Assembly (NCBI RefSeq): GCF_036013935.1
Contig: NZ_CP107902.1
Coordinates: forward strand, 2,327,001-2,391,000
Direction: 5' to 3'
DNA length: 64,000 bases
Source of the DNA: Streptomyces sp. NBC_00461
GTDB taxonomy: Bacteria; Actinomycetota; Actinomycetes; Streptomycetales; Streptomycetaceae
The notes below the pieces were generated by a model. It saw only the letters and a list, made by a program, of their open reading frames with translations, had not been told where the DNA came from and made no database searches. Made by a program: the position numbers and the translations under genes. This document shows positions 17,147 through 26,059 of this stretch, piece by piece (position 1 is the stretch's first letter; each line of letters starts with the position of its first letter).

Positions 17147-17377
17147 GGGCGCTCCCGGTTCCATGTTTATGATCGGCGTCTATATTTCTGAACGTCTACA
17201 CGCTAAGCCGCCCCTTCAGGGCCGGTCAAGCGCGCCAACCCGCATCACACCAGCTGATTTCCGCCGCCTGCGCGCCGCCTGCGGGATACTTGACGGGCCC
17301 GGCTCCGGCTCCCTAGCGTGTCCATGGATGTGAATAGCGTGCACGCATACAGCCGCTCAACCGAAGGAGAAGCGCGG
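17147..17377. promoter_or_regulatory. Divergent control region kdgD / udh
   Basis: For udh (rightward) there is a good vegetative-type promoter: TTGACG at 17290-17295, 18 nt spacer, TAGCGT at 17314-17319, giving a leader of about 50 nt. Immediately downstream lies a perfect palindrome GCGTGCACGC (17337-17346), well placed for a repressor. On the kdgD side an A/T-rich patch holds two direct copies of CGTCTA. GAAGGAGA precedes the udh ATG. Confidence 0.6.
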
Positions 17378-18202
17378 ATGCCAGCCCCACGCACCGTTCT
17401 GCTCACCGGCGCCGCCGGCGGGCTCGGCACCCTGATGCGGAACCTGCTCCCGGCCTTCGGCTACGAGCTGCGCCTCCTCGACGTGCGCCCGATCGAGGGC
17501 GACCCGGACGCCGTCACCGCGGATCTCGCCGACAGGAAGGCCCTGCGCGAGGCCGTACGGGGCGTCGACGCGATCATCCACCTCGCCGGCATCTCCCTGG
17601 AAGCACCCTTCGAGAAGATCCTCGCGGCGAACATCGAGGGCACGTACAACCTGTACGAGGCCGCGCGCGAGGAAGGCGTCGGACGTATCGTCTTCGCCTC
17701 CTCCAACCACGCGGTCGGCTTCACCCCGCACCCATGGGGCGACACACCTCTTGATTCAAGCGTGCTGATCCCCATCGACACCCCGCGTCGCCCGGACACC
17801 TTCTACGGCCTGTCCAAGTCCTTCGGCGAGGACCTCGCCCAGCTCTACTGGGACAAGTACGGCCTGGAGACGGTGTCGGTACGCATCGGCTCCTGTTTCC
17901 CCGAGCCCACCAGCGTGCGCATGCTGTCGATCTGGATGAGCCCGCCGGACGGCGCCCGCCTCTTCCACGCGGCCCTGACCGCAGAGAGTGTCGGCCACAC
18001 CGTCGTCTACGGCTCCTCCGCCAACACCCGCCTGTGGTGGGACCTGTCGACGGCACGGGCGCTGGGCTACGAGCCGCTGGACGACTCCGAGCCGTACGCG
18101 CAGAAGCTGATCGCCGAGCAGGGCGAGCTGGACCCGGAGAACATCGGGCACGCCTACCTGGGCGGCGCCTTCGTGAACGACCCGCCGATCTGGCCGTACT
18201 GA
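17378..18202 (+). CDS. udh: NAD-dependent uronate dehydrogenase
   Basis: 274 residues from ATG 17378 (GAAGGAGA upstream), close to the 265-268 of known enzymes. Extended SDR: TGAAGGLG nucleotide loop (10-17), VFASSNHAVGF (106-114), catalytic YGLSK with Y143 and K147. RIGSCFPEPTSVRMLS is characteristic of bacterial uronate dehydrogenases. It oxidises D-galacturonate or D-glucuronate to the aldarolactone. This links it directly to the pectate lyase to the left and to kdgD next door. A strong terminator follows. Confidence 0.88.
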   Translation: MPAPRTVLLTGAAGGLGTLMRNLLPAFGYELRLLDVRPIEGDPDAVTADLADRKALREAVRGVDAIIHLAGISLEAPFEKILAANIEGTYNLYEAAREEGVGRIVFASSNHAVGFTPHPWGDTPLDSSVLIPIDTPRRPDTFYGLSKSFGEDLAQLYWDKYGLETVSVRIGSCFPEPTSVRMLSIWMSPPDGARLFHAALTAESVGHTVVYGSSANTRLWWDLSTARALGYEPLDDSEPYAQKLIAEQGELDPENIGHAYLGGAFVNDPPIWPY

Positions 18203-18244
18203 CGTCCCTCACCGAGGCCGCCGAGCGGCCCGAAACGATCGTTC

Positions 18245-18285
18245 GCGACGGCGGGCGGGCACCGAACGGGCCCGCCCGCCGTCGC
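18245..18285 (+). terminator. Hairpin terminator after udh
   Basis: Perfect 16 bp stem (18245-18260 with 18270-18285), 9 nt loop, 43 bp past the udh stop. It insulates udh from the deoR operon. Confidence 0.8.
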
Positions 18286-18424
18286 ATTCGGGCACCACAC
18301 CTGCCCGATCTCACGCCCTCGCTCACAGTCACGCAGGTCCGAGGCGGGCACTCCGCCCGGCAAACGGACCCATACGGGCAGCATCGGACCTGCAACAGGC
18401 CTGGTCAGTGACGCACGCCGGGGG

Positions 18425-18440
18425 TAGAACTTCCCCCGTG
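18425..18440 (+). promoter_or_regulatory. Candidate promoter / leaderless start of deoR operon
   Basis: TAGAAC (18425-18430) is followed after 7 nt by an in-frame GTG (18438), the geometry of a leaderless Streptomyces transcript. The -10 box is framed by a short GGGGG/CCCCC hairpin. If it is used, the regulator gains 17 N-terminal residues compared with the ATG at 18489. Confidence 0.4.
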
Positions 18441-18488
18441 GGCCTCACCGGGCCCGAACGGGCAGTGGGCAAGGAAGCGGGTGCGGCG

Positions 18489-19268
18489 ATGACGGCGAAC
18501 ACTGCGAAGTCGGCAGAGGAACGCCAGCGGGAGATCGTGCGCGCCGCGCGCACCACCGGCTCCGTCGACGTCACCGCGCTCGCCGCCGAACTGGGCGTGG
18601 CCAAGGAGACCGTACGGCGGGATCTGCGCGCCCTGGAGGACCACGGCCTGGTCCGCCGCACCCACGGCGGCGCCTACCCCGTGGAGAGCGCCGGCTTCGA
18701 GACGACGCTCGAATTCCGCGCCACCAGCCACGTACCCGAGAAGCGCAGGATCGCGGCCGCCGCGGCCGAGCTGATCGGGGACGCCGAGACGGTCTTCGTC
18801 GACGAGGGCTTCACCCCGCAGCTCATCGCCGAGGCGCTCCCCAGGGACCGGCCGCTGACCGTGGTCACCGCGTCCCTGCCGGTCGCGGGCTCGCTCGCCG
18901 ACGCCGACGGCGTCTCCGTACTGCTCCTCGGCGGCCGGGTACGCCCCGGCACCCTCGCCACCGTCGACCACTGGACGACGAAGATGCTGGCCGGCTTCGT
19001 CATCGACCTCGCCTACATCGGCGCCAACGGCATCTCCCGCGAGCACGGCCTGACCACCCCCGACCCCGCGGTCAGCGAGGTCAAGGCACAGGCCATCCGT
19101 GCGGCGCGCCGCACGGTGTTCGCGGGCGTGCACACCAAGTTCGGAGCGGTCAGCTTCTGCCGCTTCGCGGAGATCGGCGCGCTGGAGACGATCGTCACGA
19201 GCACGCTGCTCCCCTCGGCCGAGGCCCACCGCTACTCCTTGCTGGGACCACAGGTCATCAGGGTCTGA
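18489..19268 (+). CDS. DeoR-family transcriptional regulator
   Basis: 259 residues from ATG 18489 (AAGGAAG 11-12 nt upstream; leaderless GTG 18438 is an alternative). The N-terminal DeoR helix-turn-helix reads VDVTALAAELGVAKETVRRDLRALEDHGLVRRTHGGA (about 20-56). The C-terminal sugar-phosphate-sensing domain of the ISOCOT fold follows (DEGFTPQLIAEAL, YIGANGISREHGLTTPD). It stands directly before an ABC importer and polyol-type dehydrogenase on the same strand, so it very likely controls them in response to a phosphorylated sugar or polyol. Confidence 0.88.
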   Translation: MTANTAKSAEERQREIVRAARTTGSVDVTALAAELGVAKETVRRDLRALEDHGLVRRTHGGAYPVESAGFETTLEFRATSHVPEKRRIAAAAAELIGDAETVFVDEGFTPQLIAEALPRDRPLTVVTASLPVAGSLADADGVSVLLLGGRVRPGTLATVDHWTTKMLAGFVIDLAYIGANGISREHGLTTPDPAVSEVKAQAIRAARRTVFAGVHTKFGAVSFCRFAEIGALETIVTSTLLPSAEAHRYSLLGPQVIRV

Positions 19269-19356
19269 CCTGTCCAACCGGTCCACCCAGCTGTCACCCA
19301 AGGCATTCCCACACCCAAGAACGCCCCTTATATCCACCTATGTCCAGGAGCGATTC

Positions 19357-20730
19357 ATGCGCACCCAGAGCCGACGACGGCCACCGCGAGCCACGCTCGC
19401 CATGGCCGCCGCAGGGACGCTGCTCGCCCCGCTGCTCTCCGGCTGTTGGGTCGGGGCGGGCGGGTCCGGTTCCGGCGGCAACTCCATCAACGTCCTGATG
19501 GTCAACAACCCGCAGATGGTGGAGCTGCAGAAGCTCACCAAGGCGCACTTCACCAAGGAGACCGGTATCAGGGTGAACTTCACCGTGCTGCCGGAGAACG
19601 ACGTCCGCGACAAGATCAGCCAGGACTTCGCCAACCAGGCGGGCCAGTACGACGTGGCGACGCTCAGCAACTACGAGATACCGATCTACGCCAAGAACGG
19701 CTGGCTGCACGAGATGAACTCGTACGTGGCCAAGGACCCGGCGTACGACGAGCAGGACGTCCTCAAGCCGATGCGGCAGTCCCTGACCGCCGACGACGGC
19801 AAGCTCTACGGCCAGCCCTTCTACGGCGAGTCGTCCTTCCTGATGTACCGCAAGGACATCCTCGCCGAGAAGGGCCTGACGATGCCGGCCCGCCCCACCT
19901 GGGACCAGGTGGCGAAGATCGCCGCCGAGGTCGACGGGGCGAAGTCCGGGATGCGCGGCATCTGTCTGCGCGGTCTGCCCGGCTGGGGGGAGCTGATGGC
20001 CCCGCTGACCACCGTGGTGAACACCTTCGGCGGCACCTGGTTCGACAAGAACTGGACGGCGCACCTCGACTCCCCCGAGTTCGAGAGGGCGACGAGGTTC
20101 TACGTGGACCTGGTGCGAAAGCACGGTGAGTCGGGTGCCGCCCAGTCCGGCTTCGCCGAGTGCCTGAACAACATGACCCAGAGCAAGGTCGCCATGTGGT
20201 ACGACGCCACGTCCGCGGCCGGATCCCTGGAGGCCAAGGGCTCCCCCGTCAAGGGCAAGCTCGGCTACGCCCCCGCCCCGGTCGAGAAGACGGACTCCTC
20301 CGGCTGGCTCTACACCTGGGCCTGGGGCATGCAGAAGGCGTCCCACAACTCCGACAAGGCCTGGAAGTTCGTGTCCTGGGCGTCCAGCAAGCAGTACGAG
20401 CAACTGGTCGGCGACACCAGCGGCTGGTCCAACGTGCCCGCCGGCAAGCGCGCCTCGACCTACACGAACGCGGACTACCGCAAGGAGGCCGGCGCCTTCC
20501 AGGAGATGACCAAGGAGGCCATCGAGGGCGCCAGGCCCAACGACCCGGGGGTGCAGCCGCGCCCCGCGCCCGGCATCCAGTTCGTCGGCATCCCCGAGTT
20601 CACCGATCTCGGCACCAAGGTCTCCCAGGAGATCAGCGCGGCCATCGCCGGACGCCAGTCCGTCGACTCGGCCCTGAAGAAGTCCCAGCAGCTCGCCGAG
20701 AAGATCTCGAAGGAGTACGAGGGACGATGA
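19357..20730 (+). CDS. ABC transporter solute-binding lipoprotein, sugar/polyol type
   Basis: 457 residues. CAGGAG stands 6 nt before ATG 19357. The signal peptide ends in the lipobox LLSGC, so the protein is a membrane-anchored extracellular lipoprotein. The body is a family 1 solute-binding protein closest in pattern to the sorbitol/mannitol binders (SmoE-like: LMVNNPQMVELQKLTKAHF, NYEIPIYAKNGW, YGESSFLMYRKDI). Its stop overlaps the first permease (ATGA). No ATPase gene is in the operon; in Streptomyces a shared ATPase such as MsiK often serves these importers. Confidence 0.87.
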   Translation: MRTQSRRRPPRATLAMAAAGTLLAPLLSGCWVGAGGSGSGGNSINVLMVNNPQMVELQKLTKAHFTKETGIRVNFTVLPENDVRDKISQDFANQAGQYDVATLSNYEIPIYAKNGWLHEMNSYVAKDPAYDEQDVLKPMRQSLTADDGKLYGQPFYGESSFLMYRKDILAEKGLTMPARPTWDQVAKIAAEVDGAKSGMRGICLRGLPGWGELMAPLTTVVNTFGGTWFDKNWTAHLDSPEFERATRFYVDLVRKHGESGAAQSGFAECLNNMTQSKVAMWYDATSAAGSLEAKGSPVKGKLGYAPAPVEKTDSSGWLYTWAWGMQKASHNSDKAWKFVSWASSKQYEQLVGDTSGWSNVPAGKRASTYTNADYRKEAGAFQEMTKEAIEGARPNDPGVQPRPAPGIQFVGIPEFTDLGTKVSQEISAAIAGRQSVDSALKKSQQLAEKISKEYEGR

Positions 20731-21665
20731 GCGCGACGACGACCGCCCCGATAGCGGCAACTCCCGTACGCACGACCCGCCGGCCCTCCGCCCGGCTGCG
20801 CGCCTGGTCCACCCGGGCCCCGCTGCTGCCCGCCCTGGTCTTCATGATCGCGGTGACCCAGCTGCCGTTCGTGGCCACCCTGGTGATCTCGTTCTTCGAC
20901 TGGAACGCCCTCTATCCAAAGGCACGCCACTTCACCGGCTTCGACAACTACCAGGAGGTTCTCACCGACGCGGACCTGCGCCACTCGGTGTGGACGACGG
21001 TCCTGCTGACGGCGACGGTGGTCCTGGTCAGCCTGGTCCTGGGCATGGCACTCGCGCTCCTTCTGGACCGCAGGTTCAAGGGCCGCGGCGTGGTCCGTAC
21101 GCTCCTGATCGCGCCCTTCCTGGTGGTCCCCGTAGCAGCGGCCCTCCTCTGGAAGCATGTGCTCTACAACCCCGAATACGGCCTCCTCAATGGGTTGTTG
21201 CACTATGTGGGCGGCCCCCAGCCGGACTGGATCTCCAACACCCCGCTGCTCGCGGTGGAGGCATCCCTGATCTGGCAGTGGACGCCGTTCATGATGCTGA
21301 TCCTGCTGGCCGGCCTGCAGAGCCGCGACAACGAGCAGTTGGAGGCCGCGCGGGTCGACGGCGCGAACGACTGGCAGATCTTCCGCCATCTGACGCTTCC
21401 GCACCTGCGCCGCTACCTCGAACTGGGCGCGCTGCTCGGCTCGATCTACATCGTCCAGAACTTCGACGCGGTCTTCACGATCACGTCCGGCGGCCTGGGC
21501 ACCGCCAACCTGCCCTACACCGTCTACCAGAGCTTCTACCAGGCCCACGAGAACGGCCTCGCCTCGGCCGCGGGCGTCCTGGTCGTCATCGGCTCGATCA
21601 TCATCGCGACCTTCGCCCTGCGCGTCGTGTCGTCCCTCTTCCGCGAGGAGGTGTCCCGCGCATGA
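20727..21665 (+). CDS. Sugar/polyol ABC transporter permease 1
   Basis: 312 residues, six transmembrane helices after a basic N-terminus. The EAA loop EAARVDGANDWQIFRHLTLPHL (about 220) docks the ATPase. MalF-type inner-membrane component paired with the lipoprotein upstream (ATGA overlap) and permease 2 downstream (ATGA overlap). Confidence 0.88.
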   Translation: MSATTTAPIAATPVRTTRRPSARLRAWSTRAPLLPALVFMIAVTQLPFVATLVISFFDWNALYPKARHFTGFDNYQEVLTDADLRHSVWTTVLLTATVVLVSLVLGMALALLLDRRFKGRGVVRTLLIAPFLVVPVAAALLWKHVLYNPEYGLLNGLLHYVGGPQPDWISNTPLLAVEASLIWQWTPFMMLILLAGLQSRDNEQLEAARVDGANDWQIFRHLTLPHLRRYLELGALLGSIYIVQNFDAVFTITSGGLGTANLPYTVYQSFYQAHENGLASAAGVLVVIGSIIIATFALRVVSSLFREEVSRA

Positions 21666-22519
21666 GCACGGTCGCCGCATCACCCCGCTCAACCTCCCCC
21701 CGCCGCAAGGGAGTCGGCCTGGGCCTGGTGGCCTGGCTGCTCGGGATCGTCTTCTTCCTGCCCATCGCGTGGATGGCGCTCACGTCCTTCCACTCGGAGT
21801 CGGACGCGGCGACCAACCCGCCGTCCTTCGGGGCCGCCCTGACCCTGGACGGCTACCGCGAGTTCTTCGGTACGGGCGGCGGCGCGAGTCCCTGGCCGGC
21901 ACTGGTCAACTCCGTTGTGGCGTCGGTGGGTTCGACGGTCCTGGTCCTGCTGCTGGCCCTCCCGGCGGCGTACGCCCTCTCGATCCGCCCGGTGAAGAAG
22001 TGGACGGACGTCCTGTTCTTCTTCCTGTCGACGAAGATGCTCCCCGTGGTGGCCGGCCTGCTGCCGATCTACCTGTTCGCCAAGAACACGGACATGCTGG
22101 ACAACATCTGGCTGCTGGTCATCCTCTACACCTCCATGAACCTGCCGATCGCGGTGTGGATGATGCAGTCGTTCCTCGCCGAGGTCCCGGTGGCCGTGAT
22201 CGAGGCGGCGCAGATCGACGGCGCCCGGCTGCCGACGATCCTCGCGCGCGTGGTCGCCCCGATCGCCCTGCCCGGCATCGCCGCGACAGCTCTGATCTGC
22301 TTCATCTTCAGCTGGAACGAACTGCTCTTCGCCCGGGTCCTCACCGGGGTCGTGGCCGAGACCGCCCCGGTCTTCCTGACCGGCTTCATCACCAGCCAGG
22401 GCCTGTTCCTGGCGAAGGTGTGCGCCGCGTCGCTCGTCGTCTCCCTGCCGGTGCTCGCCGCGGGGTTCGCCGCCCAGGACAAGCTCGTCCAGGGCCTGTC
22501 GCTTGGAGCCGTGAAATGA
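21662..22519 (+). CDS. Sugar/polyol ABC transporter permease 2
   Basis: 285 residues, MalG-type permease with six helices. The EAA loop EAAQIDGARLPTILARVVAPIALPG lies at about 185-205. Coupled at both ends by ATGA overlaps to permease 1 and to the alcohol dehydrogenase. Confidence 0.88.
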   Translation: MSTVAASPRSTSPRRKGVGLGLVAWLLGIVFFLPIAWMALTSFHSESDAATNPPSFGAALTLDGYREFFGTGGGASPWPALVNSVVASVGSTVLVLLLALPAAYALSIRPVKKWTDVLFFFLSTKMLPVVAGLLPIYLFAKNTDMLDNIWLLVILYTSMNLPIAVWMMQSFLAEVPVAVIEAAQIDGARLPTILARVVAPIALPGIAATALICFIFSWNELLFARVLTGVVAETAPVFLTGFITSQGLFLAKVCAASLVVSLPVLAAGFAAQDKLVQGLSLGAVK

Positions 22520-23505
22520 AGGCCGCCGTCATCGAGTCCGTGGGCCGTGCCGTCGTCACCGAGGTCCCCGACCCGACGCCCGGTCCCCGCGAGGTCGTCG
22601 TCGAGGTCGCCGCCTGCGGGCTGTGCGGCACCGACCTGCACATCCTCCAGGGCGAGTTCGCACCGAAGCTGCCGATCGTGCCGGGGCACGAGTTCGCGGG
22701 CCAGGTGGTCGGGGTCGGCACCCAGGTGACGGAGATCGCGGTCGGCGACCGGGTGGCGGTGGACCCGTCCCTCTACTGCTACGAGTGCCGCCACTGCCGT
22801 ACGGGCCACAACAACCTGTGCGAGCGGTGGGCCGCGATCGGTGTCACGACGGCCGGAGGCGCGGCGCAGTTCGCGGTGGCGCCGGTGGCCAACTGCGTGA
22901 AGCTGCCCGAGCACGTGCGCACGCAGGACGCGGCGCTGGTGGAACCCCTGTCGTGTGCCGTCCGCGGCTACGACGTGCTGCGCTCCCGCCTGGGCGCCCA
23001 CGTGCTGATCTACGGCTCGGGGACCATGGGCCTGATGATGCTGGAGCTGGCCAAGCGCACGGGCGCGGCGAGTGTGGACGTGGTGGACCTGAATCCGGCC
23101 CGCCTGGAGACGGCGGGCCGGCTGGGAGTCTCGGCGTCGGCGGCCAGTGCCGACGAGCTGGAACGGCCGCAGGGCTGGGACGTCGTCATCGACGCCACCG
23201 GCAACGCGGCGGCGATCCAGGACGGCCTGGAGCGGGTGGCGAAGGCCGGCACGTTCCTGCAGTTCGGGGTCGCGGACTACGCGACGCGCGTGACGATCGA
23301 CCCGTACCGCATCTACAACCAGGAGATCACCATCACCGGTTCGATGGCCGTCCTGCATAGTTTCGAACGGGCGGCCGAACTGTTCGCGAACGGTGTCCTC
23401 GACCCCGAGGTGTTCATCAGCGACCGGATCCCGCTGGAGCGTTACCCGCAGGCGCTGGACCAGTTCGCGTCCGGGGTGGGCCGCAAGATCGTGGTGGTGC
23501 CATAG
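22516..23505 (+). CDS. Zinc-dependent MDR alcohol/polyol dehydrogenase
   Basis: 329 residues. Catalytic zinc site: C36 and the GHE motif (VPGHEFAGQVVG). Structural zinc lobe CYECRHCRTGHNNLC with four cysteines. Cofactor fold with GSGTMGLMMLELAK. As last gene of the DeoR-ABC operon (ATGA overlap with permease 2), it probably oxidises the imported polyol to a ketose, like sorbitol/galactitol dehydrogenases. Exact substrate unknown. A 149 bp dispersed repeat begins 6 bp after its stop. Confidence 0.87.
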   Translation: MKAAVIESVGRAVVTEVPDPTPGPREVVVEVAACGLCGTDLHILQGEFAPKLPIVPGHEFAGQVVGVGTQVTEIAVGDRVAVDPSLYCYECRHCRTGHNNLCERWAAIGVTTAGGAAQFAVAPVANCVKLPEHVRTQDAALVEPLSCAVRGYDVLRSRLGAHVLIYGSGTMGLMMLELAKRTGAASVDVVDLNPARLETAGRLGVSASAASADELERPQGWDVVIDATGNAAAIQDGLERVAKAGTFLQFGVADYATRVTIDPYRIYNQEITITGSMAVLHSFERAAELFANGVLDPEVFISDRIPLERYPQALDQFASGVGRKIVVVP

Positions 23506-23511
23506 GGTTTC

Positions 23512-23660
23512 CGCCCCCGCCGCCCTTACCCGTCCCGACCCGGGGCCGGCCCCCGGACCCCCGCTCCTCAAACGCCGGAGGGGCTGAATTCAGCTCGGCC
23601 AAATCCAGCCCGTCCGGCGTTTGAGGACGAGGCCGTTCAGGCCGAAGCGGGGGTCTGGGG
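23512..23660. repeat. Dispersed intergenic repeat, copy 1 (palindrome-centred)
   Basis: The centre is a perfect 15 bp inverted repeat TCCTCAAACGCCGGA (23565-23579) and its complement (23613-23627). The flanks also match the copy at 63811-63946, which lies in inverse orientation. The main difference is a roughly 17 bp longer loop here. It fills the space after the adh stop and probably ends transcription. Similar palindromes are, to my knowledge, scattered between genes in many Streptomyces chromosomes. Confidence 0.75.
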
Positions 23661-23746
23661 GCGGCGGCCCCCAGGGGACGGGCAAGCCCCGGCGAATTGG
23701 CCGCTTGGTAAGGGAACGGTAAAGCGGCCTCGCTCGTTCACCCGGC

Positions 23747-24928
23747 ATGACAGCTATGACCCCTGGCTCGAACATCCCTCTCCCCGTCGCGCGCGTGACG
23801 GTGGACGTCGCCGCCCCGGTGCGGCTCGACGTGTCGGGCCTGCTGCTCACCGCCGACGGCAAGGTGCGCTCCGACGAGGACTTCATCTTCTACAATCAGC
23901 CGGCCGGACCGGGCGTGACCTACCGGTCCGGCAGCGGTACGGCTCCGGACGCGATCGTCGTCGACACCGCCGCGCTCCCCCCGGGCATCGAGAAGATCGT
24001 CGTCACCGCCAGCCCGGACACCACCGGCCAGACCTTCCAGGGCATCGAACCGACGGCCACCATCCGCGGAGCGGACGACAACAGCGTCCTGGCCACGTTC
24101 ACGCCCCCGCAGCTCGGCACCGAGACGGCGCTCGTGGTCGTCGAGATCTACCAGCGCAACGGCGCCTGGAAGGCCCGTGCGGTCGGCCAGGGCTACGCCA
24201 ACGGCCTCGCGGGCATCGCCACCGACTTCGGCGTGACGGTGGAGGAGCCGGCCCCGGCAGCCGCCCCGCCGCAGCCGGTCGCCCCGCCGACGCCCACCCT
24301 CCAGACCCCGGTGGCCCCGCCCGCCCCCGCGGCCCCCGCTCCCGGCGCCGGGAAGATCAATCTCGACAAGGGCCGGGTCAGCCTCCAGAAGAACCAGACG
24401 GTGTCGCTGGTCAAGGGCGGCCGCCCGCTGCTCGCCCAGGTCAAGATGGGCCTCGGTTGGGAGCCGGCCTTCCGCGGCAAGGACATCGACCTCGACGCCT
24501 CGGTCATCGCCTACGGCCCGCAGCGCAACCACATCGACAGCTGCTACTTCGGCAAGCTGACCATCCTGAACGGGGCGGTCAAGCACTCCGGCGACAACCT
24601 CACGGGCGAGGGCGGCGGTGACGACGAGGTGATCGTGGTCGACCTCGGCCGACTCCCCCAGGAGGTCACGGCCCTCGTCTTCACGGTGAACTCCTTCTCC
24701 GGCCAGAAGTTCACCGAGGTCGCCAAGGCCTACTGCCGCCTCATCGACGCGGCGTCCGGCGAGGAGCTGGTCCGCTTCGACCTCACCGGCGCCGAGGCCC
24801 AGACCGGCGTCCTGATGGCCAAGCTGATCCGCCAGTTCTCCGGCGAGTGGGACATGACGGCCATGGGCGACTTCGTCAAGGCCCGCACGGTCCGCAACAT
24901 GGTGAAGCCGGCCGCCCAGGCGCTCTAG
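23747..24928 (+). CDS. Double TerD-domain protein
   Basis: 393 residues. A first TerD-like beta-sandwich (about 12-165: LDVSGLLLTADGKVRSDEDFIFYNQP) and a Pro/Ala linker (about 170-200) are followed by a second TerD domain (about 205-390). The second has calcium-type acidic sites (GKDIDLDASVIAY and GEGGGDDEVIVVDL). TerD proteins bind calcium and belong to tellurite/stress-response systems; no other ter gene is nearby. The first domain lacks the DLDAS-type site, so calcium binding may be limited to the second. An 8 bp inverted repeat (23699-23706/23722-23729) enclosing two GGTAA copies lies just upstream. Confidence 0.85.
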   Translation: MTAMTPGSNIPLPVARVTVDVAAPVRLDVSGLLLTADGKVRSDEDFIFYNQPAGPGVTYRSGSGTAPDAIVVDTAALPPGIEKIVVTASPDTTGQTFQGIEPTATIRGADDNSVLATFTPPQLGTETALVVVEIYQRNGAWKARAVGQGYANGLAGIATDFGVTVEEPAPAAAPPQPVAPPTPTLQTPVAPPAPAAPAPGAGKINLDKGRVSLQKNQTVSLVKGGRPLLAQVKMGLGWEPAFRGKDIDLDASVIAYGPQRNHIDSCYFGKLTILNGAVKHSGDNLTGEGGGDDEVIVVDLGRLPQEVTALVFTVNSFSGQKFTEVAKAYCRLIDAASGEELVRFDLTGAEAQTGVLMAKLIRQFSGEWDMTAMGDFVKARTVRNMVKPAAQAL

Positions 24929-24947
24929 CCGGCCGTACGACGGCGAT

Positions 24948-24974
24948 GGGCGCCCCCGGCGAAAGGGGGCGCCC
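24948..24974 (+). terminator. Hairpin terminator after TerD gene
   Basis: Perfect 10 bp stem GGGCGCCCCC (24948-24957) with its complement (24965-24974), 7 nt loop, between convergent genes. Confidence 0.75.
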
Positions 24975-25021
24975 GGCGGTCCGCCGACCCCGCCCCCACC
25001 CCGGCTCGGGGGCCAGGACGG

Positions 25022-26038
25022 CTAAAAGAGCGCGCTGTACGCGTTCAGCGCCGGCTGTCCGCCCAGATGGGCGTAGAGCACGGTGGACTCACGGGCGATC
25101 TCTCCCCGCGCGACCAGGTCCACCATTCCGGCCATCGACTTCCCCTCGTACACGGGGTCGGTGACCATCCCCTCGGTGCGGGCCGCGAGTCGCATCGCCT
25201 CAAGGGTGGTCTCGTCGGGGATGCCGTACGTGCCCGCGTGGTACCGCTCGTCCAGCTCGACATCCGCTTCGGTCAACTCCCGCTTGACACCAATGAGTTG
25301 GCCGGTGTTCTGCGCGATCCGGGCGATCTGCTCCCGGGTCCGGACGGGCGCCGCCGAGGCGTCGATGCCCAGCACACGTCGGGGCCGGGCACCCGCCTCC
25401 TCCAGTGCGGCGAACCCGGCGACCATGCCCGCCTGGGTCGACCCGGTCACCGAGCACACCACCACGGTGTCGAAGAAGACCCCCGACTCCCGCTCCTGTT
25501 CCGCGACTTCGTACGCCCATCCGGCGAACCCGAGACCGCCGAGCGGATGGTCGGAGGCGCCGGCCGGGATCGCGTACGGCTTGCCGCCCGACTCCTCGAC
25601 CTCCCTGAGCACCTGCTCCCAGCTCTCCTTGAAGCCGATCCCGAACCCGGCCTTCACCAGCCGTACGTCCGCACCGGCCAGCCTGCTGATCAGGATGTTG
25701 CCGACCTTGTCGTAGACGGAGTCGGGCCACTCCACCCAGCTCTCCTGGACCAGCACGCACTTGAGCCCGGCACGGGCGGCGACCGCGGCGACCTGACGGG
25801 TGTGGTTGGACTGGACCCCGCCGATCGACACGAGCGTGTCGCAGCCCTGCGCGAGCGCGTCGGCGACCAGGTACTCCAGCTTGCGGGTCTTGTTCCCGCC
25901 GTAGGCGACACCGGAGTTGCAGTCCTCGCGCTTGGCCCAGAGCGAGGCGCCGCCGAGGTGGGCGGTGAGCCGCTCCAGCGGATGCACCGGCGAGGGGCCG
26001 AAGAGGAGGGGGTAACGGTCGTACGAGGAAAGGGACAT
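25022..26038 (-). CDS. acdS: 1-aminocyclopropane-1-carboxylate (ACC) deaminase
   Basis: 338 residues. The PLP enzyme signature is clear: [21 protein letters not shown] with PLP lysine K50, and [12 protein letters not shown] with S77. Residues used to separate true ACC deaminase from D-cysteine desulfhydrase are both of the deaminase type: E298 (VYEGK) and L325 (YAHLGG), equivalent to E295 and L322 of the Pseudomonas enzyme. It splits the ethylene precursor ACC into 2-oxobutyrate and ammonia, a trait of plant-associated bacteria. It lies 21 bp behind a GntR regulator in the same direction. Confidence 0.92.
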   Translation of the reverse strand: MSLSSYDRYPLLFGPSPVHPLERLTAHLGGASLWAKREDCNSGVAYGGNKTRKLEYLVADALAQGCDTLVSIGGVQSNHTRQVAAVAARAGLKCVLVQESWVEWPDSVYDKVGNILISRLAGADVRLVKAGFGIGFKESWEQVLREVEESGGKPYAIPAGASDHPLGGLGFAGWAYEVAEQERESGVFFDTVVVCSVTGSTQAGMVAGFAALEEAGARPRRVLGIDASAAPVRTREQIARIAQNTGQLIGVKRELTEADVELDERYHAGTYGIPDETTLEAMRLAARTEGMVTDPVYEGKSMAGMVDLVARGEIARESTVLYAHLGGQPALNAYSALF

Positions 26039-26059
26039 AGGTCCTCCCGGGGGTCGGGA

